Assembly (NCBI GenBank): GCA_964559135.1
Contig: CAZLGG010000068.1
Span: 1-21,854, forward strand
From: DRQF01 sp964559135
Lineage (GTDB): Bacteria > Planctomycetota > GCA-002687715 > DRQF01
Direction of reading: 5' to 3'
Length of the DNA stretch: 21,854 nt
A program made the translations under genes and the position numbers. A model generated the notes under the pieces. The model was not told the DNA's origin, searched no databases, and was given only the letters and a program-made list of their open reading frames with translations. How positions within the stretch are numbered: position 1 is the stretch's first letter; each line of letters opens with the position of its first letter. Of the stretch, positions 7,902 through 15,919 are shown piece by piece.

Positions 7902-9319
7902 CGTCACCGCATCGGTTCGATCTCATTGTCGTCGGCGGTGGTCCCGCGGGACAAAAAGCCGCGATCCAGGGCGCCAAGGGAGGGTGGCAAGTGCTCCTCG
8001 TCGAGCGAGAACCTTGTCCCGGAGGCGCCTGCGTGCGCCGGGGGACGATCCCCAGCAAGACGCTTCATGAGAGTGCCAGCCTCTTTCGTCGCATGGCCGG
8101 GCGCGACCCCTCGGTCTTCCCTTCACCGCGGGGCGAGGAATTACCCCTCCGCTCACTGATGATGCGCGTGGAGCAGGTCATCGAGGCTCACGAGAGCTAC
8201 ATGACCGATCAGCTGATTCGCAACGACGTGATCGTCCATCACGGCTTGGCCCGCTTTCTCGACCCCCACCGTCTGGAGGTCGTTCGCCCGGGGGGTGGGC
8301 GCACCGAAGTTTGGGGGGAGACCATCGTTCTCGCCACGGGTTCCAAGCCGCGCGACCCCGACGACGTTCCCGTCGATCACGAGAATATCCTCGACAGCGA
8401 CTCCATCCTGTCGCTCCACCACCTGCCCAAGTCCCTCGTCGTGCTCGGTTCCGGCGTGATCGCGAGCGAGTACGCCTCCATCTTCGCCACGTTCGGCGTG
8501 GATGTGACCATGGTGGACAAGTACCCCTCGCCTCTCGGTTTCCTGGATGAGGAGCTGGTCTCCTGCTTCTTGGACGCGTTTCGCGATTCGGGAGGTCGGT
8601 TCCTCGGAGGGCACGCTCTCGAGGAGGTCGCCTTCGATGGGGTCTCGCAGGTGCGCGTGAAGCTGGAAGGGGGCGAAGAACTCATGGCCGAGAAGTGCCT
8701 CTTTGCGCTGGGGAGGGTGGCTCAGACGGGAGGCTTGGGACTGAAGAACGCAGGGATCGAGGTGACGGCCCGGGGCCATATCCCCGTGGATGCTCACTAT
8801 CGGACCCCCGTCCCTCACATCCTCGCCGTCGGCGACGTCATCGGCCCGCCCGCCTTGGCGGCGACGTCGATGGAACAGGGCCGCAGGGCCGTCGGGTTCG
8901 CACTGGGACTGGATGGACCCGAGGATCTGAACGACATTCCCGTCGGCATCTACACCGTTCCGGAGATCTCGCGCGTGGGCCTCTCCGTTCAGGCTGCGGA
9001 AAAAGCCGGACGAGATGTGCTGGTGGGGCGGGCGCGGTTCAAAGAGATCGCCCGCGGCCAGATCGCGGGGATGAACCACGGTTTGCTGCGCCTCATCGCG
9101 GACGAGAAGGGCCACCGCCTCCTCGGAGTCGAAGTCTTGGGCGAGGGGGCCACCGAACTCGTTCACATGGGCCAGATCGCCATCAAGGCCGGTTGGGCCG
9201 TGGACGCGTTCGTCGAAGAGGTCTTCAACTTCCCGACGATGGCCGAGGCCTATCGCGTCGCGGCCCTGGACGTCGTCGAACAGCGCGGAGCGCGGAATCC
9301 AGAACCACAGCCGGTCTGA
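7898..9319 (+). CDS. sthA: Soluble pyridine nucleotide transhydrogenase (SthA-like)
   Basis: FAD flavoprotein of the pyridine nucleotide-disulfide oxidoreductase family, 473 residues. SthA transfers reducing equivalents between NADPH and NAD in the cytoplasm. The FAD-binding GGGPAG lies at residues 13-18 and the NAD(P)-binding VLGSGVIASEYAS near 187-199. The second FAD motif HILAVGDVIGPP is near 308-319, and the dimerisation domain ends FNFPTMAEAYRVAALD. The redox-active CxxxxC of lipoamide dehydrogenase is broken: in GGACVRRGTIPSK, Cys45 is kept but the second Cys is Thr50, exactly as in SthA. DSDSILSLHH and IPVGIYTVPEIS also match SthA closely. GTG at 7898 overlaps the HDOD stop, with GGAGG 7 bases upstream. 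Confidence 0.9.
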   Translation: MTSPHRFDLIVVGGGPAGQKAAIQGAKGGWQVLLVEREPCPGGACVRRGTIPSKTLHESASLFRRMAGRDPSVFPSPRGEELPLRSLMMRVEQVIEAHESYMTDQLIRNDVIVHHGLARFLDPHRLEVVRPGGGRTEVWGETIVLATGSKPRDPDDVPVDHENILDSDSILSLHHLPKSLVVLGSGVIASEYASIFATFGVDVTMVDKYPSPLGFLDEELVSCFLDAFRDSGGRFLGGHALEEVAFDGVSQVRVKLEGGEELMAEKCLFALGRVAQTGGLGLKNAGIEVTARGHIPVDAHYRTPVPHILAVGDVIGPPALAATSMEQGRRAVGFALGLDGPEDLNDIPVGIYTVPEISRVGLSVQAAEKAGRDVLVGRARFKEIARGQIAGMNHGLLRLIADEKGHRLLGVEVLGEGATELVHMGQIAIKAGWAVDAFVEEVFNFPTMAEAYRVAALDVVEQRGARNPEPQPV

Positions 9320-9370
9320 TCGGCGCCGGCCGTTGGACATCTCGGGCATGCGTGGTCAGGATACCCGCCC

Positions 9371-11089
9371 ATGGATTCCTCGGGCCCGCAAGCGAATGAA
9401 GCCTCCCTTCCGCCCCTGACCCGGAAACGACTGCTCCGGACCTGGAGTTTCGTGCGCCCCTCGTGGCGAGGGCTCCTCGCCGTATTCCTTCTGAGTGTCA
9501 CGGGCGCCGCTTTGGGGCTCGCGATGCCTCTTTTGGTCCAGAAGTTCGTCGACGGCGTCCTGGTGCCGCCTCATAGGGCGGATCTCATCCTGCCGCTCAG
9601 CCTGATCGTCGCCGGCCTGGTCGTGGGGCGCTCGCTCGTGAGCTATCTCCAGGCTTGGGCCGCGACGCACCTCGCGACCCGGGTCCTCTTCCGCCTCCGG
9701 CAGGCCTTTTTCGAACACCTCCAGGCTCTGCCCCTCGACTTTTTCTCGAAGACTCGAAGCGGCGCCATCCTCACCCGATTCGGCCGCGACACGGCCGAGA
9801 TCCAAGAGGCCGCCTGCGGCGCCGTCATCTCGCTCCTCATGGCGACCCTCACCATTGCCGGGACGGTCGCTCTTCTCGTTCACCTGAGCCCTCGGCTGTT
9901 CCTTTTTTCCTGTCTCGTGCTGCCCGTCGCTTTTCTGGCCGCTCGCGCACACCGACGGAGGCTCGTCGAGCGGACTCACGCGGTGCGTCGGTCCAACGAG
10001 GAGATGGCGAGCTTTCTGGTGGAGTCCCTGCGCGGCCGCGCCGCCATTCACGCCTTGGCCCAAAAGAAGAAGGAGGCGGCTCGGTTCGTGGGTCTTCAGG
10101 CGCGGCTCATCCGGCGCGTCCTGGCCATGGTCCGGGTCGGGGCGGCGGGGGCGGAGTGGCCGCGTGTCCTCATCGGGCTCTCGTCCGTCGCCGTGTTCGG
10201 CTATGGAGCTCTTCTCGTCACCGAGTCACGCCTGCTCCCCGGCGAGTTGCTCGCATTCGGAATCCTCCAGAGTCGGGTCTTCGGGCCGATTCAGGGCTTG
10301 GCGGGGCTGTATCTGCGCCTTCAGAGAGCGCGCGTGAGCATGGAACGGATCTTCACGTTTCTGGAGACCCCTCAGGCCAAGCTCGAACGTCCGGCGGCGC
10401 GCCGGGCTCCGTTGCTGGAGGGCTCGGTCGTCATGGAGGACATCCATTTCTCCTACGGGGACGGCCTCGACATCCTGCGAGGCGTGAACCTGACGATCCC
10501 GCCCGGGAGCCGGGTCGGGCTGTTCGGCCCGAGCGGGGGCGGTAAGTCCACGCTCGTCTCGTTGCTCTTTCGGCTCCGAATCCCTTCTCGAGGGCGCATC
10601 CTTCTGGACGGCGTCGACCTCATGACCTACACCGTCAAGAGCGTCAATCGACAGTTGGCGCTCGTGACCCAGGAGCCGTTCTTGCTTCACGCGAGTTTCC
10701 TCGAAAATGTCCGACTCGCTCGGCCCGATGCGAGCCGCGAGGCGGTCTCATGTGCCCTCGAGGCCGTGGGACTCGCGGAGCTCGTTTCGGGGACGCAACG
10801 AGGTTTGGATTCTCAGGTGGGCGAGCGAGGCCTCGAACTCTCCGCCGGCGAGCGGCAGCGTCTCGTGCTGGCGCGCATTCTCGTTCAGAATCCCCGTATC
10901 CTGGTGCTCGACGAGGCGATGAGCCACCTGGACCCGTCGTCCGAGGCTCGCGTGCGAAGTGTTCTTTCCGAGTTGATGGAAGGGAGAACCACGTTGACCA
11001 TCAGCCACCGCCCGGAGTCGCTCGCGCATTGCGACACCGTCTACGCCCTCGAGAATGGGCGCCTGCGCCAACACGAGATGGCCCGATGA
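9371..11089 (+). CDS. ABC half-transporter (exporter type, membrane plus ATPase domains)
   Basis: Fused membrane and nucleotide-binding domains, 572 residues, which would work as a dimer in the inner membrane. Six hydrophobic segments in the first 310 residues form the exporter-type membrane domain, followed by the ATPase domain from about 350. It has Walker A GPSGGGKST (386-394), Q-loop TQEPFLL, signature LSAGERQRL, Walker B ILVLDEAMSHLD with the catalytic Glu, and switch His in ISHRPESL, so ATP hydrolysis should be intact. The substrate cannot be deduced; relatives export lipids, peptides or drugs. AGGA lies 9 bases before the ATG. The stop overlaps the next gene's start by ATGA, pairing it with the unrecognised protein downstream. 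Confidence 0.92.
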   Translation: MDSSGPQANEASLPPLTRKRLLRTWSFVRPSWRGLLAVFLLSVTGAALGLAMPLLVQKFVDGVLVPPHRADLILPLSLIVAGLVVGRSLVSYLQAWAATHLATRVLFRLRQAFFEHLQALPLDFFSKTRSGAILTRFGRDTAEIQEAACGAVISLLMATLTIAGTVALLVHLSPRLFLFSCLVLPVAFLAARAHRRRLVERTHAVRRSNEEMASFLVESLRGRAAIHALAQKKKEAARFVGLQARLIRRVLAMVRVGAAGAEWPRVLIGLSSVAVFGYGALLVTESRLLPGELLAFGILQSRVFGPIQGLAGLYLRLQRARVSMERIFTFLETPQAKLERPAARRAPLLEGSVVMEDIHFSYGDGLDILRGVNLTIPPGSRVGLFGPSGGGKSTLVSLLFRLRIPSRGRILLDGVDLMTYTVKSVNRQLALVTQEPFLLHASFLENVRLARPDASREAVSCALEAVGLAELVSGTQRGLDSQVGERGLELSAGERQRLVLARILVQNPRILVLDEAMSHLDPSSEARVRSVLSELMEGRTTLTISHRPESLAHCDTVYALENGRLRQHEMAR

Positions 11090-12120
11090 ACGCGGACGCG
11101 ACGAAGTGGCTTCTCGAGGAGGTGACGGGGCCGGTGCTGCGCCTGGCTGCAAGATCCGATCCGGACGTGGTCGATCTCCTCGTGGCGACCGCCGCGGAGG
11201 TGCGGATGATTGCGCCCGAGAACGTCGTGAACAGTGAACGGGACGTTTTCGAGGAGTGGGATCTCCCGTCGCATGTCGAGGAGATGGACTCCGTCGAGGA
11301 TGCTTTGATGGGGGATGAACTCTTCGGAGCGCTCTTCGTCTCCGGCCTGCCCGCGGCGACGTCGGAGGCCCCTCGCCTCCTCGATCGCGCCCTCGCCCGT
11401 CTCGGAGACAAGGCCCCCGTTCGGATCGAGATCGCCAGGTCCACGGTCAGGGTCGATCGCGTTCGCGGTCTCCTCGAAGGAACGTGCTCGGAGGTGTCGT
11501 CGACGGATCTCGAGGACGGTTGGGTGCTGACCGGCCGCCGCCGGGCTCCTGGGCGAGACGTCCTCGTCTCTCTCGAGGCGATCGAAGGGTTGGCGGCCGT
11601 GGTGGTCGCGACGGCGGATGCGCGGGCGGGTCTCGAGGAGACCTTGGCGTCCGTGCTCTTTCACGTGAATCCCATGCCTGAGGTCGTCCTCGTTCTCGAT
11701 GATGCCGGTGAGGTCTCCGAGGATCTCTTCGGGATGGCCGCCCACGCTTCCACGCCGGTCGCCCTGATGCGAACCGAGGGAGCGGGATTCCTGCCGGCTC
11801 TCGCCCACGGTTTGGAGGCCCTGGACCAGGAATGCGTGGCCATCGTCCAGCCGGGTTGGAGGCTCGCCGCGGGGGCTTTCCGGGCTCTCGCCGCGGGCTG
11901 GCGTGAGGACGAGGATGCGTCCGCGTGCCTCGCCGGCGAGTTTTCCGAATCGGACGAGTTTTCAGGGGTTCTTCTCGCTGCAAGAGCGAATTTCTCCACC
12001 GCGCTTTCGAGAACCGTCGATTGGGGGGTATTCCCGGACGCTCTTTCCGAAGCGGGTGACCTGATCTCTCTTCCCTTTCCCGTCCTCGTCGGTCCTGGAA
12101 ACGAGTCCATCTTGCGATGA
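11086..12120 (+). CDS. Unrecognised protein with a weak glycosyltransferase-2-like C-terminal half
   Basis: 344 residues, acidic and Ala/Leu-rich, with no signal peptide or membrane segment. I do not recognise the whole protein. The C-terminal half (from about 165) begins VVVATADARAGLEETLASVL, then PEVVLVLDD, resembling the GT-A nucleotide-binding start of family 2 glycosyltransferases (VVIPTYN...LEETLxSVL...xVIVVDD). Where such enzymes carry the metal-binding DxD, it reads VAIVQPGWRLAAGAF, so metal-dependent activity is doubtful. The region near 85-155 (RLLDRALARLG ... RVRGLLEG) faintly recalls the end of a class I methyltransferase; this is guesswork. Its ATG overlaps the ABC transporter stop, so the two are coupled and a common envelope or export role is inferred. 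Confidence 0.75.
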   Translation: MNADATKWLLEEVTGPVLRLAARSDPDVVDLLVATAAEVRMIAPENVVNSERDVFEEWDLPSHVEEMDSVEDALMGDELFGALFVSGLPAATSEAPRLLDRALARLGDKAPVRIEIARSTVRVDRVRGLLEGTCSEVSSTDLEDGWVLTGRRRAPGRDVLVSLEAIEGLAAVVVATADARAGLEETLASVLFHVNPMPEVVLVLDDAGEVSEDLFGMAAHASTPVALMRTEGAGFLPALAHGLEALDQECVAIVQPGWRLAAGAFRALAAGWREDEDASACLAGEFSESDEFSGVLLAARANFSTALSRTVDWGVFPDALSEAGDLISLPFPVLVGPGNESILR

Positions 12121-12169
12121 AGGCCCCTCGCGGCTCAGAATGGGGCCATCCATGACAAGGTCGAAATCC

Positions 12170-13723
12170 ATGAAGAACGTTTCCGTCCTCACGCTCGTGA
12201 CGTTGTTGGCAGCGATGTTTCCGGCTTGTGGCGATGACTCTCCGCCAAAGGCGGAGACAGGGTCCGACTCGGCCGTTCAGGAGACCCTCGTCCCGTCGGA
12301 GAAACTGGACCGGGATATAGCGCCGCGCGACCTCGCGGAGGGAGCCCTGGCCGGACAGGTCTTCTGGCGCCGCATGAGAGAGTTCGCGATTCAACTGGAC
12401 GAACAGGTCCTCGTTTCCGAGCAGTTGCTTTCGAATCCGGCGAATCTGCCTCTGAAGCCCTTCACCCGCGCGACCCGCGAGGCGCGGGGATTGCCCGAGA
12501 GCTGGCGCTCCAGGGTGACGATTCGCACGATCCCTCTGGGTGAATGGAAGGGTCGAAGAAGTCGTCTTTCCTATTTCGGTGGAGGATCTCAGTCGCAGCA
12601 CCTCCGCAACATGGTGGTGCACCCCGCGTCGCCCGCGGTGACGATTCGGGGCTTTGCCTTGGCGTCTTGGAACCGGGTCGTTAACGGAAAGGCGTCGGGC
12701 CGCAAGGTCGCGGCGTTCCTCCCGCGGTTACCGACTTTTGATCAACTCGCCGACGCGGCCCAGGCGGGGGCCGTGGCCTTCGTCTGCCTCTCTCGCCGCG
12801 GGGAAACGATTCAGGAGAATCAATACCCTTTGCTGCGGGACATCGACGGACGAGACGGACGCGGCCTCCCCATACCGCTCATCATCCTCCCCCAGTGCAA
12901 TGAATTGCACATCGGCGCGAGCTTGAATGCGGCCGGCCCCGGGAAATGGAGGTTGACGGTCGAAGCCGACCGTGTCGATCAACCGGCGAACCTGCTCGCC
13001 GTGCGCCTCCCCGCTCCTTCCCGCGCCGCACGCGTCATCATCACTCACTCCCGGCGCAGCGTGCCCCTCTGGACGGGCCGTGGCTCCCAAGCGCTTCCGG
13101 TGGCGATCCTCGCGGAGACGGCACGGGCGTTGTCGGCTTTCGACGCGACGAACCCGGATCAAAGATTGGGGATCTCCGTGGAGTTCGTCCACGTCGCCGA
13201 CGGCGGAGCCGGGTATGACTGGCTGTCGAAACTGGCCGCGTCGGAGGAGGATCACCCCCTGCTCCTCGGTGTCATCGATCTCGAGGATGTGGTGCCCGTG
13301 GACCCGACCTCCCAGGTCGCCATCTTGCGCTTCGACGGATCCGGCCGGACCTCGGCGCTCGGGCGCGCTCTCCGTCGGGTGCTCGCCGACTATGTCGGGA
13401 GGCCGGAGGCCTGGCTGGAAGCAGGCCTCTCCGGGGACGGATCTCGGGTCGATGCGGACATTGCGAAGCGATGGGGTCAGGAGAGGATTCCTCTCGTGGA
13501 GGTTTCGGCCGCCGCCTCTGAAGGGAGGGCCGCTCTGACTCCGCCGTCCGGCTACGATCCCTTGCCCCGCGGCCTGAAAGAACCCCCTCGACTCTCGAGA
13601 GACCTCGGCGGGGCCGCGGACGAAGTGCGGACACTGACCGACGAACACATGACCTCTCAGGTCGCTCTCGCTCGGCTGATCGCACTGAGCATTCGTCGTC
13701 TGAGCAAGTCGTGGAAGCCGTGA
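12170..13723 (+). CDS. Putative lipoprotein, PA plus degenerate M28-peptidase-like
   Basis: 517 residues from ATG 12170 (ATGs at 12152 and 12140 are also possible). The N-terminus MKNVSVLTLVTLLAAMFPAC is a lipoprotein-like signal ending at Cys20, though FPAC is not an ideal lipobox. Residues about 175-255 (KVAAFLPRLPTFDQLADAAQ ... AVAFVCLSRR ... PIPLIILP) look like a protease-associated (PA) domain. Residues about 285-370 follow the M28 aminopeptidase outline: RVIITHS, then PVAILAETARAL, then ISVEFVHVADGGAGYDWL and LLLGVIDLEDV. Key zinc ligands seem lost: HxD reads His293-Ser-Arg, the GADDNASG loop reads GRGSQALP, and the paired Glu is replaced by Asp-Gly. It is probably an inactive surface protein, but the family assignment is only moderate. 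The stop overlaps the next gene (GTGA). Confidence 0.7.
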   Translation: MKNVSVLTLVTLLAAMFPACGDDSPPKAETGSDSAVQETLVPSEKLDRDIAPRDLAEGALAGQVFWRRMREFAIQLDEQVLVSEQLLSNPANLPLKPFTRATREARGLPESWRSRVTIRTIPLGEWKGRRSRLSYFGGGSQSQHLRNMVVHPASPAVTIRGFALASWNRVVNGKASGRKVAAFLPRLPTFDQLADAAQAGAVAFVCLSRRGETIQENQYPLLRDIDGRDGRGLPIPLIILPQCNELHIGASLNAAGPGKWRLTVEADRVDQPANLLAVRLPAPSRAARVIITHSRRSVPLWTGRGSQALPVAILAETARALSAFDATNPDQRLGISVEFVHVADGGAGYDWLSKLAASEEDHPLLLGVIDLEDVVPVDPTSQVAILRFDGSGRTSALGRALRRVLADYVGRPEAWLEAGLSGDGSRVDADIAKRWGQERIPLVEVSAAASEGRAALTPPSGYDPLPRGLKEPPRLSRDLGGAADEVRTLTDEHMTSQVALARLIALSIRRLSKSWKP

Positions 13724-13977
13724 ATCGCCGCGTCCGAGATGACAAGATGCTCTGCTATTGCAAGAGCGTCACCTACGGTGAGGTGCGGGCGAGCATCCGC
13801 TCCACCGGTGCTCGCTCGGTTCTCGACGTGACGAGGGAATGTGATGCCGGTGGGGGCTGCCGCACCTGCCATCCCGAGATCGAGGACTTGCTCGAAGAGG
13901 CCAGGCAGGAGCGACCCGGGTTTCTTCGGCGTCTGTGGGCGCGTCTGACGAAGAATCCCGTTGGAGGAGATGCGTGA
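13720..13977 (+). CDS. BFD-like [2Fe-2S] protein
   Basis: Small protein, 85 residues, with the bacterioferritin-associated ferredoxin-like fold. Cys12 and Cys14 (CYCKSV) and Cys47 and Cys50 (GGGCRTC) make the C-x-C ... C-x2-C set that holds a [2Fe-2S] cluster; Cys41 is an extra. The same module forms the middle of NifU and parts of nitrite reductase and other oxidoreductases. Start choice: GTG 13720 overlaps the previous stop (GTGA), but ATG 13747 would begin MLCYCKSV, also typical of the family. The stop overlaps the cysteine desulfurase start (GTGA), so the pair is tightly coupled. Role by context: electron donor or cluster carrier in Fe-S assembly. Confidence 0.88.
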   Translation: MNRRVRDDKMLCYCKSVTYGEVRASIRSTGARSVLDVTRECDAGGGCRTCHPEIEDLLEEARQERPGFLRRLWARLTKNPVGGDA

Positions 13978-15122
13978 TCTATCTGGACCACAACGCCACG
14001 ACTCCCATGCCCCCGGAGGTGCTCGAGGCCGTCCTGCCCTTCTTGGGCGACATCTTCGCGAATCCGTCGAGTCAGCATCGGCTGGGCGAGCAAGCCCGGG
14101 CGGCCCTCGAGGACGCGCGGAATCGCGTGGCCCAGTCCCTCGGCGCCCGGTCGGCCGAGATCGTTTTCACGAGCGGCGGCACGGAGTCCATCCACGGGGC
14201 TTTGACCGGGATGACGTCCTGCGGTGCGCGGGCGCTCGTGACGACCCGCGCCGAGCATACGGCGGCGGCCCTGTGCGCCGACCGTTTGGAAAAGGAGGGC
14301 GTCCAGGTCCGCAGGCTCCCCGTCGATCGCTCCGGTCGCGTTGAGCCGGACGTACTCGAAGAAGCTCTCGATGCGGTCGATGCTCCCGTGGCCCTCAACC
14401 TGATTTGGGCGAACAACGAGACCGGCGTCCTGCAGGACGTCTCCACCCTTGGCGCTCTCGCAAGAACCCGAGGCGCTCTCGTCCACTTGGATGGAGTCCA
14501 GCTGGCGGGGAAGGGAATGCCCAACCTTGCGGAGATTCCTGCGGACATGGTGTCGCTCAGCGGCCACAAGTTCGGGGCGCCGAAGGGTGCTGGTGTTTTG
14601 TGGATACGGCGTGGAGCGCCCGTGCGACCCCGTTTCGCCCCCGGCCATCAAGAAGGCGGCCTTCGAGGGGGCACGGAGAATCTCCCCGGAATCGTCGGGC
14701 TGGCGCGGGCTCTCGAAGTGGCCAAGGAGCGGTGGGTCGAGAACGGCTCGCGTGTCGAGGCCCTGCGTGACGCCCTGCAGCGCCGCATCGTCGAGGCCTT
14801 GCCCGGAACGCTTGTGAACGGCGCCGACGCCCCGCGGATCGGCAACACCCTCAATCTCTGCTTTCGCGGAATCGAGGGTTCGGGCGTGGTCCACTCCCTT
14901 TCCGAGGAGGACATTCACGTCTCCAGCGGCAGCGCCTGCCTCTCCGACGTCGACGGCCCGTCGCCCGTTCTCGCCGCCATGGGCGTCCCTCTCGACTTCA
15001 TCCATGGTTCCGTTCGGTATTCCCTCTCGTGGACGACCACGTCCGAGGACATCGATCGCACCGTCGACGCCACGATCGGCGTCGTTCGGCGGTTGCAGGC
15101 CATGAACCCGTCTCGAGACTGA
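13974..15122 (+). CDS. Cysteine desulfurase (NifS/IscS family)
   Basis: PLP enzyme that takes sulfur from cysteine as an enzyme persulfide for Fe-S clusters or thio-modifications; cytoplasmic, 382 residues. It begins IYLDHNATTPMPPEVL. It has VFTSGGTES, the Ala-His region RAEHTAAAL, WANNETG, VHLDGVQLAGK with the PLP-contacting Asp and Gln, and the Schiff-base Lys199 in SLSGHKFGAPKG. RGGTENLPGIVG follows, and the persulfide Cys322 is in SSGSACLSDVDGPSPVLAAMG. The short active loop with a following Pro-Ser fits the class I (NifS/IscS) type. GTG 13974 follows GGAGGAG (13962-13968) and overlaps the BFD-like stop. No scaffold (iscU/nifU) gene follows, so its sulfur acceptor is unknown. Confidence 0.92.
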   Translation: MIYLDHNATTPMPPEVLEAVLPFLGDIFANPSSQHRLGEQARAALEDARNRVAQSLGARSAEIVFTSGGTESIHGALTGMTSCGARALVTTRAEHTAAALCADRLEKEGVQVRRLPVDRSGRVEPDVLEEALDAVDAPVALNLIWANNETGVLQDVSTLGALARTRGALVHLDGVQLAGKGMPNLAEIPADMVSLSGHKFGAPKGAGVLWIRRGAPVRPRFAPGHQEGGLRGGTENLPGIVGLARALEVAKERWVENGSRVEALRDALQRRIVEALPGTLVNGADAPRIGNTLNLCFRGIEGSGVVHSLSEEDIHVSSGSACLSDVDGPSPVLAAMGVPLDFIHGSVRYSLSWTTTSEDIDRTVDATIGVVRRLQAMNPSRD

Positions 15123-15237
15123 ATGAATTCCCGGGCTGTGCCTCGCAACCGGATCTGGTCGATGTCTCGCAATACGCCCGAATTCCATCTGGAGGGTTCT
15201 TCTCTCCGATTCGGCACGATGCGGGACATCCATCAGC

Positions 15238-15867
15238 ATGAAGAAGCTCAAGAGCTTTGCCAAGTTCCTCTCTTTCCTGGCTGTGCTGGGCGCCATTTTC
15301 GTGGGGCTCTTTCTCCAGGAGTGGGGTCTCTTCGGCAGCAGCTTCCGCGATGCCTGCCTCGAGAAAGGCGTCCGACTTCCTCTCGAGGAGCCGAAGCTCG
15401 TCGTCAATGTGAAGAACAAGACCCTCTCCGTGTTCGACGGAGACGTCCTGATCACGCGCTACGACATTGCGACGGGGAAGAACGCGGTTCCCGGCCTCAT
15501 CAAGAAAGGCTCGGATAGCACCCCTCTCGGCGAGTATCGCATTCGAAGGAAGGCCATTCGCGAGAGCGTCTTTCGGCGCGGGTCACGGTTCATGGAACTC
15601 GATTTTCCCACTCAGGACGACATCGACGACGCCTACGAGCGGAGACTCGTGAACGACAACCAATACGAAGCGGCCATGGAAGCAATTCGGCAGGACAAGT
15701 CCTTGCCGCCGGAGTTTCCCTTGAACGGTCCCATCGGCATCCAGGGCAACGACTTTGTCTTCATGGGCGACCGGTTCACCGATGGCTCCATCGCCATGAG
15801 CAACGCGGACATCAACGACCTGTTCGAGTACATTCCAGTCGGCACTCCCGTGATCATCAAGCCCTGA
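15238..15867 (+). CDS. L,D-transpeptidase (YkuD/YafK type) homologue lacking catalytic Cys and His
   Basis: 209 residues with one N-terminal membrane anchor (about 9-29), so the rest is periplasmic. The YkuD outline is clear: KLVVNVKNKTLSVFDGD, YDIATGKNAVPG, STPLGEYRI, then PIGIQGNDFVF, FTDGSIAMSNADI and IPVGTPVIIKP. In active relatives the last motifs read IHG and DGCIALSN: His comes before the loop and Cys is the nucleophile. Here they are Gln169 and Ser184, so normal transpeptidation is unlikely. It may bind peptidoglycan or regulate other enzymes. The ribosome site is weak. The 115-base gap from nifS shows nothing clear. The call of the fold is firm; the loss of function is inference. Confidence 0.85.
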   Translation: MKKLKSFAKFLSFLAVLGAIFVGLFLQEWGLFGSSFRDACLEKGVRLPLEEPKLVVNVKNKTLSVFDGDVLITRYDIATGKNAVPGLIKKGSDSTPLGEYRIRRKAIRESVFRRGSRFMELDFPTQDDIDDAYERRLVNDNQYEAAMEAIRQDKSLPPEFPLNGPIGIQGNDFVFMGDRFTDGSIAMSNADINDLFEYIPVGTPVIIKP

Positions 15868-15884
15868 CAGGCCGTCGCGATCCG

Positions 15885-15913
15885 TTGCCGTTCTGGATCG
15901 TCGGGGCTACATT
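15885..15913 (+). promoter_or_regulatory. Possible promoter giving a leaderless DUF151 transcript
   Basis: TTGCCG (15885-15890), a 17-base spacer and TACATT (15908-15913) each match four of six sigma-70 consensus bases. The predicted transcription start falls at about 15920, the A of the DUF151 ATG, and no Shine-Dalgarno sequence precedes that ATG. A leaderless mRNA is therefore possible. Confidence 0.3.
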
Positions 15914-15919
15914 GCCGTC

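Noticed and set aside
7898..9319. Lipoamide dehydrogenase
   Set aside because: The second redox Cys is Thr50 and the surrounding motifs match SthA instead.
8153..9349. Open frame of 398 codons on the minus strand opposite sthA
   Set aside because: Antisense shadow; the plus strand encodes a clear SthA-like flavoprotein.
13773..15455. Open frame of 560 codons on the minus strand across the BFD and desulfurase genes
   Set aside because: Antisense shadow of two recognisable, coupled genes.
15123..15518. Open frame starting right after the desulfurase stop
   Set aside because: It runs out of frame into the L,D-transpeptidase homologue and its translation has no family features.
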